A stretch of DNA of 9,490 bases from Verrucomicrobiales bacterium (lineage in GTDB: Bacteria; Verrucomicrobiota; Verrucomicrobiia; Limisphaerales; UBA1100). Within the stretch, counting starts at the first letter, position 1, and each line of letters begins with the position of its first letter. The stretch spans positions 1 to 9,490 of the forward strand of contig DPAW01000290.1 in NCBI GenBank assembly GCA_003517285.1, written 5' to 3'. The position numbers and the translations under genes were made by a program. The notes beneath the pieces were generated by a model that saw nothing but the letters and a program-made list of their open reading frames with translations, had not been told where the DNA came from and did no database searches. Below are positions 1-6,154 of this stretch, in pieces.

Positions 1-54
1 GCCAGCCTTGAAGCCCGCAGCTTTTCTGATATCATCAACAACACGCGTAACTAG
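1..54 (+). CDS. tpiA: Triosephosphate isomerase, C-terminal end (partial)
   Basis: The window opens inside a + strand frame that reads ASLEARSFSDIINNTRN and ends at a TAG stop (52-54). This matches the end of triosephosphate isomerase, where a conserved GGASL phosphate-binding loop is followed by a short helix with the pattern xxxxFxxII. The enzyme interconverts dihydroxyacetone phosphate and glyceraldehyde 3-phosphate in glycolysis and gluconeogenesis, in the cytoplasm. Only 17 residues are visible, so the call rests on the ASL...F..II pattern and on the secG gene that follows after 9 bases; tpiA-secG is a recurrent bacterial gene order. The remainder of the gene lies to the left of the window. 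Confidence 0.8.
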   Translation, partial: ASLEARSFSDIINNTRN

Positions 55-63
55 AAAAACATC

Positions 64-537
64 ATGGATATCCTGAGTAAATTTCTCACTGTCGTTCTCT
101 TTCTCAACTGCCTGTTCCTCATCCTGCTAGTTCTGGTGCAGCTGCCCAAGAAAGAGGCCGGCCTCGGCACCGCCTTTGGCGGCGGCACCACTGACGCGCT
201 CTTCGGTGCTGGTGCCGGCAATGTACTGACCAAGCTAACCAAGTGGAACGCCGTTTTGTTCCTCGTACTTTGCCTCTTCCTGTCCCTCCCCTTCATGCAC
301 CCGGATGATCTCAGCGATCAACTCGGCCAAGGCGGCGGCACGCCTCCTCCGACCAAAGGCACCGGCACTGGTGGCAACACGACTGGAGAAACAGATGGAT
401 CCCTCAATACCTCCACAGGAGAAGGCAGTCTGAGTACGACAAACACAAACAGCAGCTCCGCTGAACAGACTTCCAACACGACCACAAACGACACTTCCAA
501 CACACCGGAAGCCAACGAAGAAAACGAGGGGGAATAA
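64..537 (+). CDS. secG: Preprotein translocase subunit SecG with extended low-complexity C-terminal tail
   Basis: SecG is the small accessory subunit of the SecYEG channel and assists SecA-driven export across the inner membrane. The 157-residue product has the family layout: a hydrophobic segment at about 6-26 ending in LLVLVQ, a conserved loop (GLGTAFGGG at 33-41, then DALFG and a Leu-Thr-Lys stretch), and a second hydrophobic segment at about 62-78. The family core ends near residue 80. Residues 85-157 form an extra tail rich in Thr, Ser, Asn and Gly, acidic at its end (NEENEGE). By the known SecG topology, with both ends outside, the tail would be periplasmic. The ATG at 64 is 9 bases after the tpiA stop and has no clear Shine-Dalgarno sequence, so translation is probably coupled to tpiA. 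The stop lies 3 bases from that of the convergent oppDF gene. Confidence 0.93.
   Translation: MDILSKFLTVVLFLNCLFLILLVLVQLPKKEAGLGTAFGGGTTDALFGAGAGNVLTKLTKWNAVLFLVLCLFLSLPFMHPDDLSDQLGQGGGTPPPTKGTGTGGNTTGETDGSLNTSTGEGSLSTTNTNSSSAEQTSNTTTNDTSNTPEANEENEGE
469..503 (+). repeat. Short direct repeat in the secG tail
   Basis: The 11-base word acttccaacac occurs at 469-479 and again at 493-503, an offset of 24 bases (8 codons). Both copies are in the same frame, giving a repeated TSNT peptide in the low-complexity SecG tail. This fits a tail growing by slippage or small duplications; no function is implied. Confidence 0.5.
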
Positions 538-556
538 GCACTACCCCACCCGCTCG
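516..556 (-). terminator. Candidate intrinsic terminator of the opp operon
   Basis: Read on the - strand, CGAG plus GGGG (553-556 and 544-547, with a 5-base bulge at 548-552) can pair with CCCC plus CTCG (529-532 and 525-528). The 11-base loop (533-543) contains the oppDF stop codon. The hairpin is followed by TTTTCTTCG (524-516), a moderately T-rich run. On the + strand no T run follows, so it would serve oppDF rather than secG. The bulged stem makes this a weak call, but no better terminator is visible between the two convergent genes. Confidence 0.33.
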
Positions 557-2286
557 CGTATGAAGCTCACGCTGTCGCGCGGGATGGCATCAATCAGGCG
601 GCGGGTATAGGCCTCGGAAGGATTCGCGTATATCTCCTCGGCGTTGCCTTGTTCAATAATCCGCCCGCCTTCCATCACGGCCATGGTATCAGCCATGAAT
701 TTCACCACGCTCAAGTCGTGGCTGATGAAAATGTAGGTGAGATTGCGGCGGAGTTGCAGTTCCTTAAGCAGATTCAGCACCTGCGCCTGCACGGAGACAT
801 CCATCGCGCTGACGGCTTCGTCGCACAAGATAAATTCTGGCTCCAGCGACAGCGCGCGCGCCACGCAGATCCGCTGGCGTTGACCACCGGAGAATTCATG
901 CGGATAGCGGCGCAGGAATCGCGCATCCAGCCCCACCTCATCCAGTAACGCCGCCGCGCGGTCACGGCGTTCGGCGTGATGCCGGCCAATGCCGTGTACG
1001 GACATCGGTTCCGTCAGTGCCTGCTCGATGGTGAGGCGAGGATTGAGCGAGGAATATGGATCCTGAAAGATGATTTGCATCCGCTTGCGCAACGGCAGCA
1101 TGGCTGCCGCGTCGAAGCCGGCAATTTCTTGGCCGTCAAATTGCACACTGCCCTCAGTGGGCGCCACGAGATTCAGAATAGCACGGCCGGTGGTCGTTTT
1201 ACCGCAGCCCGATTCGCCCACCAACCCGAGCGTGCTGCCGCGCGGCACGGTGAAGCTAATGCCGTCCACCGCCTTCACCAACCCTTTAGGCCCGAAAAAA
1301 AATCCAGCGCGTTCTGAGAAATGCACCTGCAACCCGCGCACCTCAAGCAGCAGATCGTTTTCATCAATCTCCGAATCGGCCACCTGCTGCAGAGATTCAA
1401 TGTGCGCCGCAGCATCTGGCTTTTCGCTGAGCTCCACCTGGCCGCCCACCTCCATTTCATCGAGGTAATCGGAAACTGTCGGCAGCACTTTGAACGTGGA
1501 TTCCAAACGCGGCCGACAGGCAAGCAGACCTTTGGTATAGGGATGTTGTGGATGATCAAAAATAGAAAGCACATCGCCCTGTTCCACGATGTGGCCGCGA
1601 TACATCACCACCACGCGATCGGCCAGCTCGGCGATTACGCCGAGATCGTGTGTAATGAAAATTACAGATACACCAAGGTCCGCCTGCAGCTCTTTAAGTA
1701 GCCGAAGAATCTGTGCCTGCACGGTGACATCAAGCGCAGTGGTGGGTTCGTCAGCAATAAGCATTTCTGGATCTGTGATAAGTGCCATCGCAATCATCAC
1801 GCGCTGGCGCATGCCTCCAGAGAATTCATGTGGATAAGAATGAATACGCTCGGCGGCATCTCTTATTCCCACCTTTTCTAGCATCGCAATGGCTTTCTTT
1901 AACGCCTGTTCGCGCTCGGCCAAGCCATGAATCAGGAGCGGCTCGATGAGTTGCTCAGAAATGCGCAGATACGGATTGAGCGAAGTCATCGGATCTTGAA
2001 AAATCATTGCGATACGCTTACCCCTGATTGCACGCAACTCGCGTGGCGCACACCGAATCAAATCGCTACCATCAAAGTGGGCGCTTCCATCCTCTATTCG
2101 TCCGGGCGGCTGAGGCACTAAGCCCATCAGTGAATGCACGGTAACAGATTTCCCCGAGCCGGATTCTCCAACGATGCCGAGTATCTTACCCGGTGCCAGA
2201 TCGAATGATATGCCATCAACTGCCTTGACCACGCCATCACGTGTGTGGAACCAGGTTTTTAGATTTTCAACTTCAAGGATAGCCAT
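541..2286 (-). CDS. oppDF: Oligopeptide ABC transporter, fused OppD-OppF double ATP-binding protein
   Basis: This 581-residue cytoplasmic protein carries both ATPase domains of a peptide importer in one chain; in most bacteria OppD and OppF are separate proteins of about 330 residues. Domain 1 shows Walker A GESGSGKS (40-47), Q-loop Gln97, signature SGGMRQ (156-161), Walker B ending in DEP (179-181), switch His213, and the peptide-transporter C-terminal motif [11 protein letters not shown] (245-255). A linker spans about 262-308. Domain 2 shows Walker A GESGCGKT (357-364), Gln408, SGGQRQ (466-471), Walker B FILCDE (485-490) and His523. Both catalytic glutamates (180, 490) are present. After the second Walker B the usual DEPTSALD is DEAVSAMD. 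The ATG at 2286 lies 3 bases after the oppC stop, with a good ribosome site (AAGGA, 7 bases upstream) inside the end of oppC. Homologues of this fused form include YejF and GsiA. Confidence 0.95.
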   Translation of the reverse strand: MAILEVENLKTWFHTRDGVVKAVDGISFDLAPGKILGIVGESGSGKSVTVHSLMGLVPQPPGRIEDGSAHFDGSDLIRCAPRELRAIRGKRIAMIFQDPMTSLNPYLRISEQLIEPLLIHGLAEREQALKKAIAMLEKVGIRDAAERIHSYPHEFSGGMRQRVMIAMALITDPEMLIADEPTTALDVTVQAQILRLLKELQADLGVSVIFITHDLGVIAELADRVVVMYRGHIVEQGDVLSIFDHPQHPYTKGLLACRPRLESTFKVLPTVSDYLDEMEVGGQVELSEKPDAAAHIESLQQVADSEIDENDLLLEVRGLQVHFSERAGFFFGPKGLVKAVDGISFTVPRGSTLGLVGESGCGKTTTGRAILNLVAPTEGSVQFDGQEIAGFDAAAMLPLRKRMQIIFQDPYSSLNPRLTIEQALTEPMSVHGIGRHHAERRDRAAALLDEVGLDARFLRRYPHEFSGGQRQRICVARALSLEPEFILCDEAVSAMDVSVQAQVLNLLKELQLRRNLTYIFISHDLSVVKFMADTMAVMEGGRIIEQGNAEEIYANPSEAYTRRLIDAIPRDSVSFIRERVG

Positions 2287-2289
2287 AGA

Positions 2290-3444
2290 TCAGTCCTTCG
2301 AAATTCTCACATCCAGTGCATCACGTAAGCCGTCACCGAGGAAATTTAGTGAAAAGAGGGTGACTGCTAATACTGAACCAGGAAAAATCATCAACCAGGG
2401 AAATTCTTCAAGCACTTTGGACCCATCTCTAATTAGCAACCCCCACGAGCTCATTGGTGGCTGCACCCCCAATCCAAGGAAACTAAGAAAAGCCTCAAGA
2501 AGCATTACAACCGGAATCGTTAGAGTGGTATAAACAATCACTGGCCCAAGGCAATTAGGTATTATATGGCGCCAAATAATACGCCATCGGGGTATACCGA
2601 GTGCAATAGCTGCCTCAATGAATTCCTGCTGACGAAGCGAAAGTACTTGGCCACGCACAATCCGTGACATGGTGAGCCACTCAACCGCGCCAATGGCGAG
2701 AAACAGATTCCAGATGTTACGTTCGAAAATAACCGTGAGTAGAATAACAAATATGGTGAACGGCAGTGCGTAGAGGACGTCGACGAAACGCATCATCAGA
2801 TCGTCTGTACGACCGCCAAAATAACCTGCCACTGCCCCGAACAGGACGCCAATGGTAAGAGAAACCGACGTAGCGCATAACCCCACCATTAATGACACAC
2901 GTCCGCCGTAGAGCAGTCGTGTAAAAAGGTCGCGGCCTAATTCATCCGTGCCCAGCCAATGCGCCCGCGAATGCAGGTAAAGAAAAGTTGCCTCGTCGCC
3001 GGCATCATCCAACGGAATGAAGCCATCAGGGCTAATTTCAATACGTTTGGGTCCAGCGCCCTGCCAATCAGAGACCCACATCGTCTCGCCATAGTCACGC
3101 TCATCAATGGTTCCGTGCAGTTTTGCAGCAACTTGAGTATTTTTTATCTTGCCTAGCGCACCTCCAAGTTGCTCGGCGTTGGTTCGTGCCTGTTCTAGAG
3201 TGCAGCGTCCATATACCGCCTGCATCGTATTCCAGCTCAACTGCGGCGGCACTGCCTTTAGTTCGAGGTTTTGGGTTTCATATCCGTAAGGGGCAATCCA
3301 AGGTGCAATAATGCTGAGTCCGCCCATTAAAACTAAAATACACGCACCAAAAACTGCCAACCTATTACGGCGTAAACGTATCCAAGCGTCCCGCCACAAG
3401 GAACTAGTGGACTCGGCTCGGCCTTGGCTGGGTAAATCATTCAT
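2290..3444 (-). CDS. oppC: Oligopeptide ABC transporter permease OppC, with enlarged periplasmic loop
   Basis: This is the second inner-membrane channel subunit of the peptide importer. From the ATG at 3444 it is 384 residues long, against about 300 for E. coli OppC. Visible signs are the N-terminal SLWRDAWIRLRRNR before the first membrane segment (about 29-50), the HWLGTDELGRDLFTRLLYGG motif (162-181), the coupling motif EAAIALG with downstream RHIIPN (277-297) that docks on the ATPases, and the ending FLGDGLRDALD. Similarity to E. coli OppC is clear in IVRGQ-LSL--QEFIEAA and FESFLSFLGLG-like stretches. The excess length is an insert of roughly 80 residues between the first membrane segment and the GTDELGRD motif (about 53-161). 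The ATG overlaps the oppB stop as ATGA, which favours this start. An in-frame TTG at 3471 would add 9 residues and cannot be excluded; neither start has a clear ribosome site. Confidence 0.93.
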   Translation of the reverse strand: MNDLPSQGRAESTSSLWRDAWIRLRRNRLAVFGACILVLMGGLSIIAPWIAPYGYETQNLELKAVPPQLSWNTMQAVYGRCTLEQARTNAEQLGGALGKIKNTQVAAKLHGTIDERDYGETMWVSDWQGAGPKRIEISPDGFIPLDDAGDEATFLYLHSRAHWLGTDELGRDLFTRLLYGGRVSLMVGLCATSVSLTIGVLFGAVAGYFGGRTDDLMMRFVDVLYALPFTIFVILLTVIFERNIWNLFLAIGAVEWLTMSRIVRGQVLSLRQQEFIEAAIALGIPRWRIIWRHIIPNCLGPVIVYTTLTIPVVMLLEAFLSFLGLGVQPPMSSWGLLIRDGSKVLEEFPWLMIFPGSVLAVTLFSLNFLGDGLRDALDVRISKD

Positions 3445-4361
3445 GTAGAGCGCAGTCGAGGGTTTAGCCAAATTTGGACAACATCTACGATGAGATTAAA
3501 GAGGATGATTAGTGTGGCAAAAAAAAGAACGGTACCGGTAACCATGGTATAGTCGCGGTTAAATGCCGCCTCCACAAAATGCCGCCCTAAGCCCGGGATT
3601 TGAAAAATGGTCTCAACCACAAAGGAGCCAGCCAACAACCCCGCAGCAGCCGGACCGAGAAAAGCAACCACGGGCAAAAGACCGCCACGTAAGCCGTGAT
3701 GCAGGATAACCCGGGCAGGTGAAGCACCCTTGGCATGTGCAGTTCGGATGTAATCCTGACTCAACACCTCAAGCATACCTCCACGCGTGAGACGGGCAAT
3801 GTAGGCAGCGTAAGCACCACCAAGAGTAAGCGCAGGCAGAATGCGATCCTTAAGGGAATTCCAACCTGATGCGTTAAACCATTCTAGTTCGAGCGAAAAG
3901 GACAGGATGAGCAGGGGCCCCATTACGAATGTAGGAACACATATGCCGATCATCGCAAGAGCCATGGGGCAGTAATCAAGGAAGCTATTTTTTTTAAGCG
4001 AAGCAATTAGTCCTGCCGCAAGGCCAAGCGCCATGGCGACAGCTAACGACCATAACCCCAGCTCTGCCGAACGCGGAAAGGCTTCAGCAATCACCTCATT
4101 GACCTGGCGCCCCTGATGTTTGAACGAAGGACCGAGATCGCCCTGTACGAGGTTTTTTATGAAGTCGAGATATTGACTGCTCAAAGGCTTGTCCATGCCA
4201 TAATGGGCCAAGAGTTGCTTGCGAATGGCCTCATCTTGGATTGGCTTCTCCTGATCAAAAGGCCCGCCCTTAGTGAGGCGAAGCATGAAAAAAGTGAGCG
4301 TGGCCACGATCAGCAACACTGGGATGGCCTTAAGCAGCCGAAAGGCAATCAGTTTCCACAT
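3441..4361 (-). CDS. oppB: Oligopeptide ABC transporter permease OppB
   Basis: This is the first channel subunit of the importer, 306 residues and the normal size for OppB/DppB. The N-terminal membrane segment (about 9-27, with RLLKAIPVLLIVATLTFFMLR-like character) is followed by the characteristic periplasmic stretch with HYGMDKPL (53-60) and GDLGPSF (74-80). The cytoplasmic coupling loop DYIRTAHAKGASPARVIL (203-220) is the EAA-type loop that contacts OppDF. The family ending VVETIFQIPGLGRHFVEA (248-265) and NRDYTMVTGT are intact. About six hydrophobic segments can be seen. The ATG at 4361 is 4 bases after the oppA stop and has only a weak ribosome site, so translational coupling is likely; the stop overlaps the oppC start as ATGA. 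Confidence 0.95.
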   Translation of the reverse strand: MWKLIAFRLLKAIPVLLIVATLTFFMLRLTKGGPFDQEKPIQDEAIRKQLLAHYGMDKPLSSQYLDFIKNLVQGDLGPSFKHQGRQVNEVIAEAFPRSAELGLWSLAVAMALGLAAGLIASLKKNSFLDYCPMALAMIGICVPTFVMGPLLILSFSLELEWFNASGWNSLKDRILPALTLGGAYAAYIARLTRGGMLEVLSQDYIRTAHAKGASPARVILHHGLRGGLLPVVAFLGPAAAGLLAGSFVVETIFQIPGLGRHFVEAAFNRDYTMVTGTVLFFATLIILFNLIVDVVQIWLNPRLRST

Positions 4362-4365
4362 TGAA

Positions 4366-5988
4366 TTACTTGGCAGGTGCGAGGTAGACGTGCTTATAGG
4401 GGTGGTGGTTCAGAATCGTCGGATGCCATTCGCGCACTTGTGGATCAATGAGGTATCGCGCGGTGTAAAAATAAATTGGAAGGATAGGCATCTCATTCAT
4501 AAGCAACTCTTCGGCTTTCTGGAATAACGTCAATCGAGCCTCGACCGAGGGTGCATTGGCCGCATCAGAAATAAGCTTGTCATATTCTACTGAGGAAAAT
4601 CCCGTGTAATTGTTGCCGCCATCCGTCAACCACATGTCGAGGAAAGTATTTGCATCGGGATAATCTCCAATCCACCCAGCGCGACTAATGTCGTAGTTCA
4701 TCTCCTGTGAAGTCTTGAGATAAACTTTCCATTCTTCGTTAGCTAACTCGATTTCAATTCCGAGATTTTTTTTCCACATTTGCTGGATAACTTCGGCCAT
4801 ACGCCGATGTTGCTCGCTACTGTTGTACAGCACGGACAGTTTTGGGAACCCTTGGCCTCCAGGGAAGCCTGCCTCAGATAGTAATTGACGGGCTTTATCG
4901 GGATCATACTTGAGCGGCAAACCTTGATAAGTATATCCACCTGTTCCAGGAGGCGTAATGTTGCCGGCCTCCTTAACAGTACGGTAATGGATGTTTCGTA
5001 CAATACTCTCACGATCGACAGCCAAGGCCAGCGCCATGCGCACGCGCTTATCATCCAGTGGTTTACGCTTGGTGTTGAGTCGATAGAAATAAGTTCCGAG
5101 GTAAGTGTCGATTCGTAATTTCTCCGCGTCCTTTTTCCTATACACCTCAATTTTATTGAGTGGGATGGTGTTAGAAACGTGGATTTGTCCGGAACGGAAA
5201 GCTCGCTCCTCAACTTCCACATCGCTTATAGGATGAAAATGGATTTCCTCAAGCTTCACAGTTTTACGATCCCAGTATGTCGGACTCTTTTTGACAACGA
5301 TGACTTTATTAATTTCCCACTTGTCGAGAATGAACGGGCCATTGCCAACAAAGTTGCCAGGGAGAGTCCAACGGTTGTCAGGCTTATCAATACCACCGTG
5401 TTTTTTTATCGATGGAATGTGCACGGGGAACCACGAGTAATGGTTTAGCAGAGAGAGGAAGTAAGGTGTGGGAGCCTTAAGCGTTATATTCAGTTGTTTA
5501 TGGTTTATTGCCTTGAACCCGACCTGGGAAAAATCCTTAAGCTTACCAGAATTGTAAGCCTCCGCATTTTTTACTACATGCAACATATAGGCATACTGCG
5601 AACCCAATGAAGGCGTTAGCATCCGCTGATAGCTTTGGACAAAATCGGTTGCCGTTACGGGGTCACCGTTGGACCATTTGGCATCTTCGCGCAGGTGGAA
5701 TTTCCAAACCAATCCATCCTCACTAGTTTCCCATCGCTCTGCCGTTCCTGGTTCTGGGTTCAAATTTTTCTTATTTTCTGTCACCAAGCCTTCTATGAGT
5801 GCTGAGATAATATGGTGCTCTGGAACTCCCGTCACAATTTGAGGATCTAAACCCATTGGTTCTGCCCCATTACCTAAATGGAGAATCTGAGGAATGGATC
5901 CTGATTGATTAGGTTTTTCAGTGGATTTAGAACAACCCAGTAACAAACCTAGAAGCACAACCGATTGGAATACTGTTCGGAATGACAT
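4366..5988 (-). CDS. oppA: Oligopeptide-binding lipoprotein OppA (family 5 solute-binding protein)
   Basis: This is the periplasmic peptide receptor of the operon, 540 residues, the usual OppA size. The first 18 residues form a lipoprotein signal with lipobox LLG-Cys19, so the mature protein should be tethered to a membrane by its N-terminal cysteine. Family 5 features in order: AERWETSEDGLVWKF (83-97) running into HLREDAKWSNGDPVTATDF, the OppA-type YAYMLHVVKNAEAYNSGK (132-149), GNGPFILDKWE (215-225), and WIGDYPDANTFLD (439-451). The Asp in the last motif (442) aligns with the E. coli/Salmonella OppA residue that holds the peptide N-terminus, which supports peptides rather than nickel or sugars as ligand. 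I chose the ATG at 5988; an in-frame TTG two codons upstream (5994) is the alternative. No clear ribosome site precedes either. It is the first gene of the opp operon. Confidence 0.94.
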   Translation of the reverse strand: MSFRTVFQSVVLLGLLLGCSKSTEKPNQSGSIPQILHLGNGAEPMGLDPQIVTGVPEHHIISALIEGLVTENKKNLNPEPGTAERWETSEDGLVWKFHLREDAKWSNGDPVTATDFVQSYQRMLTPSLGSQYAYMLHVVKNAEAYNSGKLKDFSQVGFKAINHKQLNITLKAPTPYFLSLLNHYSWFPVHIPSIKKHGGIDKPDNRWTLPGNFVGNGPFILDKWEINKVIVVKKSPTYWDRKTVKLEEIHFHPISDVEVEERAFRSGQIHVSNTIPLNKIEVYRKKDAEKLRIDTYLGTYFYRLNTKRKPLDDKRVRMALALAVDRESIVRNIHYRTVKEAGNITPPGTGGYTYQGLPLKYDPDKARQLLSEAGFPGGQGFPKLSVLYNSSEQHRRMAEVIQQMWKKNLGIEIELANEEWKVYLKTSQEMNYDISRAGWIGDYPDANTFLDMWLTDGGNNYTGFSSVEYDKLISDAANAPSVEARLTLFQKAEELLMNEMPILPIYFYTARYLIDPQVREWHPTILNHHPYKHVYLAPAK

Positions 5989-6118
5989 CGGCAACAGATT
6001 GCGTCAGAGTGTGAATTCGAGCAAGTGCAACTTGTGACTCCAATTGGACTAGATCACTGGAGCTTGCGACCAACCGGAATAGCCAGTAGCAAGTTGAACA
6101 GAAAAATGCGTGCCTCGA
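5989..6118 (-). promoter_or_regulatory. Leader and presumed promoter region of the opp operon
   Basis: This stretch lies between the terminator of the upstream unit and the oppA start, so the opp promoter is expected here. I see no convincing sigma-70 -35/-10 pair with 16-18 base spacing. Two symmetrical elements stand out: a perfect 10-base palindrome TCCAATTGGA at 6039-6048, and the inverted repeat CAAGT-GCA-ACTTG at 6022-6034. Either could be an operator half, but both are short enough to occur by chance. No riboswitch-like fold or small ORF was recognised. Confidence 0.35.
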
Positions 6119-6154
6119 AAAACCCCCTCAAAATCAAACCGATAAGGGGGTTTT
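6119..6154 (-). terminator. Strong intrinsic terminator after the ABC-2/TPR-like unit
   Basis: AAAACCCCCT (6119-6128) and AGGGGGTTTT (6145-6154) form a perfect 10-base stem with a 16-base loop. On the - strand the G run is followed by five T residues (6122-6118). The 5' arm begins inside the TAA stop codon of the upstream gene (6155-6153), so translation termination and the hairpin overlap. The symmetry also places a short T run on the + strand, but no + strand gene reaches it. It separates the upstream unit from the opp operon. Confidence 0.88.

Noticed and set aside
51..515. - strand open frames overlapping secG
   Set aside because: They lie opposite the conserved SecG core and its low-complexity tail; the translations are biased and match nothing recognisable.
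649..1837. Several + strand open frames of 80-130 codons opposite oppDF
   Set aside because: They are antisense to well-supported ATPase motifs, have low-complexity His/Arg/Ser-rich translations with no recognisable family, and are explained by the GC-rich codon pattern of the - strand gene.
3444..3471. TTG at 3471 as the oppC start
   Set aside because: It adds nine residues with no family support, while the ATG at 3444 forms a standard ATGA overlap with the oppB stop. Kept only as an alternative.
541..5988. Horizontal transfer of the opp operon, suggested by its uneven GC content
   Set aside because: No mobile element, tRNA or repeat flanks the operon, and the composition shift runs gradually through it and even inside one gene, so it does not mark an island boundary.
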